Part shown: in pieces, positions 1 through 6,488 of the stretch
How the letters are laid out: every line of letters starts with the position of its first letter
Position numbering within the stretch: the stretch's first letter is position 1
Translations under genes and position numbers: made by a program
Assembly (NCBI GenBank): GCA_002729755.1
Contig: PBYT01000008.1
Span: forward strand, 1-6,488
From: Flavobacteriaceae bacterium
Lineage (GTDB): Bacteria; Bacteroidota; Bacteroidia; Flavobacteriales; Flavobacteriaceae
Length of the DNA: 6,488 nt
Direction of reading: 5' to 3'
The notes under the pieces: generated by a model
What the model was told of the DNA's origin: nothing
Database searches by the model: none
The model's input: the letters and a program-made list of their open reading frames with translations, nothing else

Positions 1-429
1 ATTTCCTTTTAAATATAAAGAGTCAAGAGTGGGACCAGTAGAAAATGTATAACTAAAGAAATTCATTTTATTCCCTTCATTATTATCCACTATGCTATTA
101 CCAAAATTCAACGTGTAAGTAGTTTTTTCTTGAAGTGAATCAAGAAAGCTTATAAGTATTTTTTTTGTTGCTCCACTTAATGGTTTAATCTGGTATTTAT
201 TTTTTTCAAGAGGTGGTGAAATAACAAGTTGTTTACCTATTTCATTAAGTGTTATCCATTCATCAAAGGTTAATCTTATTTCATCCTTATTAAAGTTAAC
301 AGCATTTATTTTAGGATTTGAAGAGACCAATACTGGAGGTATTGAATCTTGTTCCCCTCCACTAGGAGAAGATCTTCTTGCACAACTTGCAAATAATATT
401 ATTATAATTATATATAAAGAATATCTCAT
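1..429 (-). CDS. Ig-like (Big_5-type) domain lipoprotein, N-terminal part; gene continues past the left edge
   Basis: Reading on the minus strand from an ATG at 429-427, the frame is open for 143 codons to the window edge, so the C-terminus is missing. Residues 1-15 form a short signal peptide (one Arg, then a run of Ile/Leu) ending in Phe-Ala-Ser before Cys16. This is a loose lipobox of the kind Bacteroidota tolerate, so I infer a lipid-anchored envelope protein. After a short Arg/Ser/Gly-rich linker, residues from about 28 to 132 resemble a bacterial Ig-like (SbsA/Big_5) domain. Visible landmarks are SIPPVLVSSNP, LTFDEWI, LVISPPLE, TYTLNFGNSIVDNNEGN and YTFSTGP. From memory, this is a widespread uncharacterised Bacteroidota protein family of about 500-600 residues; its function is unknown. 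It is divergent from glyS. The family call is fairly secure; the role is not. Confidence 0.8.
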   Translation of the reverse strand, partial: MRYSLYIIIIILFASCARRSSPSGGEQDSIPPVLVSSNPKINAVNFNKDEIRLTFDEWITLNEIGKQLVISPPLEKNKYQIKPLSGATKKILISFLDSLQEKTTYTLNFGNSIVDNNEGNKMNFFSYTFSTGPTLDSLYLKGN

Positions 430-491
430 TAAACTAATTGATTTACAAATTAACATATTTAAAATATAAAAAGAACTATTTTTACATAATC
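430..491. promoter_or_regulatory. Divergent intergenic gap between the lipoprotein gene and glyS
   Basis: This 62-bp, almost pure A/T gap must hold the promoters of both divergent genes. Compared with the Bacteroidota consensus (TTG near -33, TAnnTTTG near -7), the lipoprotein side has TTAATTTG (minus strand, 453-446), one mismatch, but no proper TTG upstream. The glyS side has TATTTTTA at 477-484, also one mismatch, again without a matching -33 element. Neither has a Shine-Dalgarno sequence. The gap is too short for a T-box leader or glycine riboswitch. The promoter function is inferred from gene orientation; the individual boxes are weak and could be chance in such AT-rich DNA. Confidence 0.4.
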
Positions 492-2033
492 ATGGAAGAA
501 AGAGAATCTTTAAAAAAAATCGTCTCCCATTCAAAGGAATATGGCTTTGTTATTCCATCAAGTGAAATATATGAAGGCTTAAATGCTGTTTATGATTATG
601 CGCATAATGGAGTATTGCTGAAGAATAATATAAGAGATTATTGGTGGAAATCAATGGTTCAGATAAACCAAAATATTATAGGTGTTGATTCTGCAATTTT
701 TATGCATCCAAAAACATGGATTGCATCAGGACATGTAGAAGCATTTAATGATCCATTAATTGATAATAAAGATTCAAAAAAAAGATATAGAGCAGATGTT
801 TTATTGGAGAACTATATAGAAAAACAAAAAAATAAAATTGATAAAGAAGTTTTAAAAGCTAAGAAAAGATATGGTGATAAGTTTGATGAAAATGAATTTA
901 TCAATACGAATCAAAGAGTACAGGAATTAAATACTAGAATTAAATCTACTAATAAAAGAATGGTTGATGGGTTTAAAAAAAACAATCTAAAGGAAATTGA
1001 AAATTTAATCAATGAATTAGAGATTAAGTGTCCTGTTTCTGGAACTTCGAATTGGACTGAAGTAAGACAATTTAATTTGATGTTTAAAACTAATTTAGGA
1101 GCATCAAGTGATTCAAATATGGAACTATTTTTAAGACCAGAGACTGCCCAGGGAATATTTTTAAACTATTTAACCCTTCAAAAGACTTCAAGAATGAAGA
1201 TCCCATTTGGAATTGCACAAACTGGAAAAGCATTTAGAAATGAAATAGTTGCAAGACAATTTATTTTTCGTATGCGAGAATTTGAGCAAATGGAGATGCA
1301 ATTTTTTATTAAACCTGGGACTCAAGAGCAATGGTATAAAGAGTGGAAAGATAAAAGAATGAAATGGCATCTTAGTTTAGGTTTTGAAGAAAAGAAATAT
1401 AGATTTCATGATCATGAAAAACTTTCTCATTATGCTGATGCAGCGTCTGATATAGAGTTTAATTTTCCGTTTGGATTTAAAGAACTTGAAGGAATTCATT
1501 CAAGAACAGATTTTGATTTAAAAAGTCATGAGAAATTATCTGGAAAAAAAATTCAATATTTTGATACTGATAAAAATGAAAGCTATACACCATATGTTAT
1601 AGAAACATCTATTGGTCTTGATAGGATGTTCCTTTCAGTTTTATCAAATGCTTATTTTAATGAAACACTTGAAGATGGTTCATCTAGAGTTGTTCTAAAA
1701 ATTCCCAAACAAATTGCACCAATTAAACTTGCAGTTTTACCATTACTTAAAAAAGATGGTTTGCTAGAAATTGCAAAAGAATTAATAAATGAATTTAGCT
1801 CAGAAGTAAATCTATCATATGATGAGAAAGATGCAATTGGAAGAAGATACAGAAGGCAGGATGCAATTGGAACTCCTTATTGTGTTACTATTGATCATCA
1901 GACTCTTGAAGACAATACATTTACGCTTAGAGACAGAGATTCAATGGAACAAAAAAGAATAAACAATAAGGATTTAAAAAATATTATTGAAAAAGAATTA
2001 ACATTAAATAGTCTACTTAATAATTTAAAATAA
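492..2033 (+). CDS. glyS: Glycine--tRNA ligase, single-chain homodimeric type
   Basis: This cytoplasmic enzyme charges tRNA-Gly with glycine using ATP. The protein is 513 residues, a normal full length for the bacterial alpha2 class II enzyme. Visible parts: an N-terminal region with EYGFVIPSSEIYEGL (16-30) and motif-1-like NNIRDYWWKS (45-54); a charged, probably helical insertion (about 95-180); the glycine-site signature RPETAQG (215-221); motif 2 with FRNE (248-251) followed by RMREFEQME (260-268); motif 3 GLDR (375-378); and a C-terminal anticodon-binding domain (about 408-505) containing GRRYRRQDAIGTP. I chose the ATG at 492 because family similarity begins there; an in-frame TTG at 438 would add 18 residues of lysine/tyrosine-rich sequence that looks like translated intergenic DNA. 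No Shine-Dalgarno is visible. The stop codon abuts the start of xth, suggesting an operon. The single-chain enzyme is also called glyQS in some annotations. Confidence 0.97.
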   Translation: MEERESLKKIVSHSKEYGFVIPSSEIYEGLNAVYDYAHNGVLLKNNIRDYWWKSMVQINQNIIGVDSAIFMHPKTWIASGHVEAFNDPLIDNKDSKKRYRADVLLENYIEKQKNKIDKEVLKAKKRYGDKFDENEFINTNQRVQELNTRIKSTNKRMVDGFKKNNLKEIENLINELEIKCPVSGTSNWTEVRQFNLMFKTNLGASSDSNMELFLRPETAQGIFLNYLTLQKTSRMKIPFGIAQTGKAFRNEIVARQFIFRMREFEQMEMQFFIKPGTQEQWYKEWKDKRMKWHLSLGFEEKKYRFHDHEKLSHYADAASDIEFNFPFGFKELEGIHSRTDFDLKSHEKLSGKKIQYFDTDKNESYTPYVIETSIGLDRMFLSVLSNAYFNETLEDGSSRVVLKIPKQIAPIKLAVLPLLKKDGLLEIAKELINEFSSEVNLSYDEKDAIGRRYRRQDAIGTPYCVTIDHQTLEDNTFTLRDRDSMEQKRINNKDLKNIIEKELTLNSLLNNLK

Positions 2034-2795
2034 TTGAAGATAATAAGTTATAATGTTAATGGTATTAGAGCAGCTATTAAAAAAGGTCTATTAGATTGGT
2101 TGAAAATTGAAGATCCTGATTTGATTTGTATCCAGGAGACAAAAGCAAATAAAGATCAAGTTGAAACAAATCTAATTAACGAAGCAGGTTATGACCACTT
2201 TTGGTATTCAGCAGAAAAAAAGGGATATAGTGGAGTAGCAATTTTTACAAAAATCAAACCTCTAAATATTGAGTATGGAACTGGTATTGATTATATGGAT
2301 AAGGAGGGAAGAGTAATTAGAGCAGATTTTGATAAATTTTCGGTTATTAGTTTATACTTACCATCTGGAACGAACATTGAAAGACTTGGATTTAAGTTTA
2401 AATTCATGGATGATTTTAAAAAATATATTCATGAATTGAATAAGGTTATCCCAAATTTAATTATATCAGGAGATTATAATATTTGTCATAAAGAAATTGA
2501 CATTCATGATCCAGTTAGAAATAAAACTGTTTCTGGCTTTTTGCCTGAAGAAAGAGAATGGTTAACTTCTTTTATGGGTAATTCATTTATTGATTCTTTT
2601 AGATATATTGATAAATCACCACATTCATATAGTTGGTGGAGCTATAGGGCTGGAGCTAGAAAGAATAATAAGGGCTGGCGAATTGATTACAACATGGTTT
2701 CTCAATCACTAGAAAAAAATATAAAAAATGCTTATTTAATTCCTCAAGCAGTTCATTCTGATCATTGTCCAGTTGCTCTAGAGCTAAGTGTTTAA
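2034..2795 (+). CDS. xth: Exodeoxyribonuclease III (AP endonuclease, EEP family)
   Basis: This is a Mg-dependent enzyme of base-excision repair that cuts 5' to abasic sites and removes 3' blocking groups. The product is 253 residues, a typical length for the ExoA/Xth family. Catalytic landmarks are all present: N7 and N9 in SYNVNG, E35 in IQETKA (metal ligand), Y108 in LYLPSG, D147 and N149 in SGDYNIC, D218 in WRIDYN, and the terminal SDHCP with D243 and H244. The start is TTG at 2034, directly after the glyS TAA. It is the only plausible start, because the conserved KIISYNVNGIR begins at residue 2 and the first internal in-frame Met is residue 88. Zero spacing implies co-transcription and probably translational coupling or re-initiation. 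The 3' end overlaps the converging serine hydrolase gene by 4 nt. Confidence 0.96.
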   Translation: MKIISYNVNGIRAAIKKGLLDWLKIEDPDLICIQETKANKDQVETNLINEAGYDHFWYSAEKKGYSGVAIFTKIKPLNIEYGTGIDYMDKEGRVIRADFDKFSVISLYLPSGTNIERLGFKFKFMDDFKKYIHELNKVIPNLIISGDYNICHKEIDIHDPVRNKTVSGFLPEEREWLTSFMGNSFIDSFRYIDKSPHSYSWWSYRAGARKNNKGWRIDYNMVSQSLEKNIKNAYLIPQAVHSDHCPVALELSV

Positions 2796-3925
2796 TTACC
2801 AGTGATTCTTAATGCTTCATCAATATAAATATAAGTGTCTTCAGTAATTTCTATTATTCCTTTCTCTGTATATTTTCTTCCAAACCTTGATATTATAAGA
2901 TTTATTTCTGGAATAAACATCACATATTGACCAAGGTGACCTCGCATCATGCCAATTTCATATCCTTTATAATTATCTACCCAAATTCCAATTCCATAAA
3001 TTGGACTGTCTATAGTAGTGAAAGAAGTTTTAATAAAGTTTGAGTCTACTAATTGTTGACCATTCCAATTTCCATTATTGAGATATAGTTTCCCCATTCT
3101 GGATAGATCCCTTGCGTTTGTTGAAAAACAACAAAAAGCTTTAGCATTTCCGCTTTCATAACTATCAAGTTGCCATATTGCATTTTGTTCAGCATTCATT
3201 TTTTTCCAAAAGTGTTTGGAAAAGTAGTCTGTAATTTTTTCTCCAGTTGCTCTTTCAATTAATATAGAGAGTATCTGAGTATTTCCGCTAGAATACTGAA
3301 ACTTAATCCCTGGTTTTTCAACAAAAGGTTGATCAAGTATAAGCTTGTTAAGATCTTTAACAAAATATGTTTTAGACAAAACGCTAAAAGGGTTAAGAGA
3401 TGGTTCTGTCCACTCCATTCCCGAATGCATTGACGCTAAATCAATAACTCTTACTTCACTAGCAAATTCTCCTTTTAATTCTGGGATAAAATCTACCACC
3501 TTTTGTTCAAGACTTTTTATATATCCTTCTTCAATAGCTTTTGCTAGTGTAACATAGATGAGGGTTTTCGCCATTGAGAAAGAGTTAATTACTGAATTTT
3601 CATCATAACCATTGTAATATTTTTCAGTAAGGATACTGTCATTTTCAATTATTATAAATGCAGCTGTTTCCATTTTGGAATTAAACTCATCAAATATCTT
3701 AGAAGTATTTTTTTGATTATAATTAATGTGTTTTATCCATGGTTCTGGGTTATTTGACGTTTCAACTTCTACTGTATCAAAATATTTGTTGTCATCAATA
3801 AAAACTGTTGAATAACCATTAAGATAGACTACTCTAATTCCCTTTATTATATAGTTTAAATCAAAAGTATAAATAAGTGAAAATAAAATTAGAATTGCTA
3901 TAAACGCATTTTTTATATATTTCAT
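2792..3925 (-). CDS. Membrane-anchored serine hydrolase, beta-lactamase class C / NylB-like family (PF00144)
   Basis: The 377-residue product has an N-terminal hydrophobic segment (about 5-22), here read as a signal anchor or uncleaved signal peptide placing the enzyme outside the cytoplasmic membrane. A linker with VYLNGYSTVFIDD and PEPWIKHINYN (about 33-70) precedes the catalytic domain, as I recall for many uncharacterised members. Active-site motifs are intact: S117-M-A-K120 (nucleophile and general base), Y211-S-S (the YxN/YSx position) and H330-L-G332 (the KTG-equivalent). SMHSGMEW (165-172) is also typical. The family includes class C beta-lactamases, D-Ala-D-Ala peptidases, esterases and 6-aminohexanoate-dimer hydrolase; the substrate cannot be read from sequence, and I would not call it an antibiotic-resistance gene. 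It lies 2 nt downstream of the antiporter gene and probably shares its transcript. There is no Shine-Dalgarno before the ATG. Confidence 0.9.
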   Translation of the reverse strand: MKYIKNAFIAILILFSLIYTFDLNYIIKGIRVVYLNGYSTVFIDDNKYFDTVEVETSNNPEPWIKHINYNQKNTSKIFDEFNSKMETAAFIIIENDSILTEKYYNGYDENSVINSFSMAKTLIYVTLAKAIEEGYIKSLEQKVVDFIPELKGEFASEVRVIDLASMHSGMEWTEPSLNPFSVLSKTYFVKDLNKLILDQPFVEKPGIKFQYSSGNTQILSILIERATGEKITDYFSKHFWKKMNAEQNAIWQLDSYESGNAKAFCCFSTNARDLSRMGKLYLNNGNWNGQQLVDSNFIKTSFTTIDSPIYGIGIWVDNYKGYEIGMMRGHLGQYVMFIPEINLIISRFGRKYTEKGIIEITEDTYIYIDEALRITGN

Positions 3926-3927
3926 AA

Positions 3928-5193
3928 TTAATCTATTTGTTCATCAACAATTTCAGAAAGAGACTGCTGACTGGGTTCTTCGTTTTTATCTTCATCTTTT
4001 TTTTGAGTTATTGAACCTTGAATCATTATAAGCATAGAAGCGATTATAATTACAAGTAGTACCTTTTCATCAATGATACTACTTTTTACTATTTCGTAAT
4101 CTGATATACTCAAAAAAAGAAGAATTGTTATTAGTCCTCGTGGAGAAAAATATATAAGAGGTTTTGATTCATTATCATCATTTGTTGCTGTCAAGTAAAA
4201 ATATCTTACACCATACATGATTAATAGAACTGTAGCTCCAATGATATAAGGCTCAAATTCAATAAAACTTTCAAGAGGTATAGAAAAACCAAAAAATAAA
4301 AAGAAAAATGTTCTAACAAGGAAAGTTGATTCGGCAGTTAGTAGATTAAATTCGTGAAGATCCTCATTATCAACTTTCACAGTTTTTGTATACTTTTTAA
4401 ATCTTTCAGGAATAAGATTAGAAAAATTTCCAAGAAAAATTCCAAAAATAAAAATTAAAACTAATGATGGTAATTTAAGAATATCCTTACTTATTTCATA
4501 TGCTAAAATTAGTAGAGATAGAATCAAAAAAAACTTTACATGATGCTCTATTCTTTGGATTAATTGAAATAATAGATAAGTTATGGCCAATGAGAGAACA
4601 ATAATTAGAATGATTTGACCAATAAGTGTCAATATTGGGTCAAACCCAATAAGTGATTCACCTTTCTCAGCTAGTCTTATTGAATAATAAAAAAACATAA
4701 TACCAAGTATATCAGAAAATGTTGATTCATAAACAATAAATTCTCTATTCTTGTTTATTAAACCTGATGCAGATGGTATAGCAACTGCACTACTAATAAT
4801 AGAAAGGGGTATTGCATAAATTACAGATGTTGGGTGTGGGAGACCAATTATTTTTTCGAAAAAAAGACTAAGTAAAACAATATTAATTAATAATATGATT
4901 AATGCAGCCATGAACCCTTTGATAATTATGTCCATTTTTTCTCTTCTAATATCTAATTCAAGAGCTGCTTCGAGCACTATTAATATAAGCCCAATAGTTC
5001 CTAGTACTGGTACAAGGCTATCAAGAAATTTGAAGTTGTCAAAACCATAATAGGTGGAAATAAATCTTGCGATAATTCCAGTTAGAACCAATAATATAAC
5101 AGATGGAAATTTTGTTCTTATTGCTAGAATATCAAATAAATAAGAAAAAATTATTAATACTGATAGTGCAATAAGTATAGAACTAACATCCAT
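3928..5193 (-). CDS. Cation:proton antiporter, CPA family (Na+/H+ exchanger fold, PF00999)
   Basis: This polytopic inner-membrane protein of 421 residues probably exchanges Na+ or K+ for H+ in pH and salt balance. Around eleven to thirteen hydrophobic segments can be traced from residue 4 to 393, followed by a hydrophilic acidic tail (about 395-421). The ion-site region is visible: a broken helix with SIISSAVAIPSASGL (131-145), then ESTFSDILG (156-164), in which D161 sits where CPA proteins carry their essential Asp. The preceding residue is Ser160 rather than the usual Asn (CPA1) or Asp (CPA2). Other buried charges are E75 in VLEAALEL, E288 and R294 in AESTFLVRTFFF, and R352 in SPRGLITI. No RCK/TrkA_N domain follows. 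The ATG at 5193 is preceded by A-rich DNA. It is the first gene of a two-gene unit with the serine hydrolase. The ion specificity is not determinable here. Confidence 0.9.
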   Translation of the reverse strand: MDVSSILIALSVLIIFSYLFDILAIRTKFPSVILLVLTGIIARFISTYYGFDNFKFLDSLVPVLGTIGLILIVLEAALELDIRREKMDIIIKGFMAALIILLINIVLLSLFFEKIIGLPHPTSVIYAIPLSIISSAVAIPSASGLINKNREFIVYESTFSDILGIMFFYYSIRLAEKGESLIGFDPILTLIGQIILIIVLSLAITYLLFQLIQRIEHHVKFFLILSLLILAYEISKDILKLPSLVLIFIFGIFLGNFSNLIPERFKKYTKTVKVDNEDLHEFNLLTAESTFLVRTFFFLFFGFSIPLESFIEFEPYIIGATVLLIMYGVRYFYLTATNDDNESKPLIYFSPRGLITILLFLSISDYEIVKSSIIDEKVLLVIIIASMLIMIQGSITQKKDEDKNEEPSQQSLSEIVDEQID

Positions 5194-5293
5194 CTTTTAA
5201 AGTTTTATATGCTAATTTAAGCAATTTAAGTTTTCACTGCTTTTATAATATTGTCGTTTTGAAAATTTTTAGCTATTTTCATAGAAAATCAAG
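5194..5293. promoter_or_regulatory. Divergent intergenic gap between the antiporter and histidine kinase genes
   Basis: This 100-bp gap must contain start signals for both divergent transcripts. On the plus strand, TTG at 5251-5253 is followed 20 nt later by TATTTTCA (5274-5281), a poor match (4 of 6 fixed positions) to the Bacteroidota -7 box TAnnTTTG. On the minus strand I see no convincing element. Two overlapping 6-bp inverted repeats lie near the kinase start: GAAAAT/ATTTTC at 5261-5280 with an 8-nt loop, and ATTTTC-ATA-GAAAAT at 5275-5289. They could be an operator or a leader hairpin, but chance is likely in DNA this AT-rich. No small gene or RNA was recognised here. Confidence 0.4.
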
Positions 5294-6488
5294 ATGAGTA
5301 TACTGAAAAATAAAATGTCTTTGAGACTAAGGATCTTTATCTCAATGATTTTGTTAGTTTTCACTGCTACTCTATTGGTTTTGGGATCTACCTATTACCA
5401 ATATAGGACAGAGTCAGAACAATATAATACCTATAGGCAAGACAGAAAAGAAACTCAATTAACAAAGCAAATTAATTACATAGCTAGTAAGTTTGATTTA
5501 ACTAATAATTATGAAAAGTGGGAAAATTATAAAGTTGATTTTGAGGAAATCACCAAAATTCATAATGTAGAGTACTCCATATTTACCATTGAGGGGAAGC
5601 CTCTCTTCTATTCCTATATGCCTCTTGAAATAATTTCAAATAATTATTCTCTAGATGAAGATTTTTGTAAAATGCTTGTTTCTTTAGAGGGGGGTAAGAT
5701 TACTAAAGAAAATTCAACTGATGTAGGAAAATTTCAGTCTTCTTATACTGTTTTAATGGATGAATTTGGAAAAAATTATGCAATTTTATTTTTTCCTTAT
5801 TTTCAAGATGTCTCATTTGCAGAAAGTGAGTTAAACGTTTTTCTTACAACATTGTACCAGATATACTTTATAATGTTGGTGGTTGCAATTGTTTTAGCAT
5901 ATTTTATTTCAAGGTATGTTACTAGATCTATTGAAACAATTAGGTTAAAAATTGGGCAAACTGGTTTATTGAAAAAAAATGAAAAAATCTTATTAAAAAA
6001 TGCAACAAAAGAAATTGATAGTTTAGTTAATTCATATAATAAAATGATTGATGACCTTGAAGATAGTGCAGAAAAACTTGCTAAAAATGAAAGGGAACAA
6101 GCATGGCAAGAAATGGCGAGACAAGTAGCTCATGAAATAAAAAATCCATTAACTCCTATGAGACTTACTGTTCAAAGTTTTCAAATAACTAATTCTTTGG
6201 AAAGCAAAGAAGAAAAGGATAAACTAAATGATTTTTGTGATACTCTTATTGAACAGATTGATACTATGAGTAGTGTGGCTACTTCATTTTCAGATTTTGC
6301 TACTTTGCCGAAGACTCAATTAGAAAAATCTGATATAGTTGATACAACAAAAAAAGTCATTGAAATTTTTGAACAAAATAATATAAGTTTTACAACATCA
6401 AAAGAAAGTATTGTTATAAAACTTGATAAAGAACAATGGATCCGAGTTATGACTAATTTGATTAAAAATAGTATTCAAGCTATTCCTT
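5294..6488 (+). CDS. Membrane sensor histidine kinase, NtrY-like (HAMP + HisKA + start of ATPase domain); continues past the right edge
   Basis: The frame is open from ATG 5294 to the window end (398 codons), with an in-frame stop at 5282-5284 fixing the start. Order of parts: a cytoplasmic basic N-terminus; a first membrane helix (about 13-32); an extracytoplasmic region of about 150 residues (33-183) that I do not recognise; a second membrane helix (about 184-205); a HAMP-like linker (about 207-262); and a dimerisation/phosphoacceptor helix with AWQEMARQVAHEIKNPLTP (270-288), where H280 is the phosphorylated His. That wording is typical of NtrY-like kinases. The N box NLIKNSIQAI (388-397) starts the ATP-binding domain; the G boxes lie beyond the window. 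The product would autophosphorylate and pass phosphate to a response regulator, which is not in the window. The signal is unknown, and the nitrogen-sensing role of NtrY should not be assumed. It is transcribed divergently from the antiporter. Confidence 0.93.
   Translation, partial: MSILKNKMSLRLRIFISMILLVFTATLLVLGSTYYQYRTESEQYNTYRQDRKETQLTKQINYIASKFDLTNNYEKWENYKVDFEEITKIHNVEYSIFTIEGKPLFYSYMPLEIISNNYSLDEDFCKMLVSLEGGKITKENSTDVGKFQSSYTVLMDEFGKNYAILFFPYFQDVSFAESELNVFLTTLYQIYFIMLVVAIVLAYFISRYVTRSIETIRLKIGQTGLLKKNEKILLKNATKEIDSLVNSYNKMIDDLEDSAEKLAKNEREQAWQEMARQVAHEIKNPLTPMRLTVQSFQITNSLESKEEKDKLNDFCDTLIEQIDTMSSVATSFSDFATLPKTQLEKSDIVDTTKKVIEIFEQNNISFTTSKESIVIKLDKEQWIRVMTNLIKNSIQAIP

Noticed and set aside
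367..378. A perfect 12-bp palindrome AGAAGATCTTCT
   Set aside because: It falls inside the lipoprotein coding sequence (codons for Arg-Arg-Ser-Ser after the lipid Cys). By rough reckoning, a few palindromes of this length are expected by chance in a window of this size.
438..491. An 18-residue N-terminal extension of glycyl-tRNA synthetase from a TTG
   Set aside because: The extension is lysine/tyrosine/isoleucine-rich, as translated AT-rich spacer would be. Family similarity begins at the ATG at 492, and the extension would remove the space for a promoter.
430..491. A possible T-box or glycine riboswitch ahead of glyS
   Set aside because: The gap is 62 bp of nearly pure A/T with no conserved stems, and T-box leaders are not typical of Bacteroidota.
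1188..1370. A 60-codon open frame on the minus strand inside glyS
   Set aside because: It lies wholly antisense to the conserved catalytic core of glyS, and its Phe/Leu/Ser-rich translation is what the reverse of A-rich coding DNA gives. It has no recognisable motif.
2775..2784. Palindrome GCTCTAGAGC near the end of xth, considered as a terminator stem
   Set aside because: With a minimal loop, only three base pairs remain, there is no U-tract, and it is within coding sequence. It is not a credible terminator.
3345..3557. A 70-codon open frame on the plus strand opposite the serine hydrolase
   Set aside because: It lies antisense to the SxxK-containing half of a well-supported gene, with no family resemblance and no start signal.
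5229..5368. A 13-nt direct repeat AGTTTTCACTGCT at 5229-5241 and 5356-5368
   Set aside because: The second copy is inside the first membrane helix of the kinase. Several exact 13-nt matches are expected by chance among all position pairs in AT-rich DNA this long.
1..6488. Mobile elements, CRISPR arrays, toxin-antitoxin or defence modules
   Set aside because: Nearly every base is accounted for by six ordinary genes. I saw no transposase, repeat-spacer pattern, tRNA or attachment-like duplication.

Overview
The window looks like ordinary chromosomal core sequence from a very AT-rich bacterium, roughly 30% GC in the lines I sampled. It is probably a marine member of the Flavobacteriia (Bacteroidota). 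The evidence is a single-chain dimeric-type glycyl-tRNA synthetase and an exonuclease III that both read like flavobacterial versions, a Cys-anchored Ig-like lipoprotein of a type common in that phylum, and the absence of Shine-Dalgarno sequences, with A-rich DNA before the starts. The lineage is inferred from remembered family patterns; no search was run.

Layout from left to right. A lipoprotein gene (minus strand) runs off the left edge, so only its N-terminal 143 codons are present. A 62-bp gap separates it from the divergent plus-strand pair glyS and xth, which abut with no spacer; xth starts at TTG. xth meets the next gene tail to tail, and the two share a TTAA stop palindrome. The minus strand then carries an antiporter-serine hydrolase pair, transcribed antiporter first with 2 nt between them. 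A 100-bp gap separates the antiporter from a divergent plus-strand gene for a membrane sensor histidine kinase of NtrY-like type. That gene runs off the right edge after its N box.

Function. glyS (aminoacylation) and xth (DNA repair) form a likely housekeeping operon with no obvious functional link. The antiporter and the membrane-anchored SxxK hydrolase are both cell-envelope proteins, and their 2-nt spacing suggests co-transcription. The kinase senses something outside the cytoplasmic membrane through a domain I do not recognise, and no partner response regulator lies in the window.

I saw no RNA genes, mobile elements, CRISPR arrays, long repeats or defence-like genes. The coding density is very high: only two gaps exceed 50 bp and none exceeds 300 bp. 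I found no convincing evidence of an undescribed system. The points most worth a second look are the Ser-Asp pair in the antiporter, the antiporter-hydrolase pairing, the kinase sensor domain, and the very tight gene junctions.
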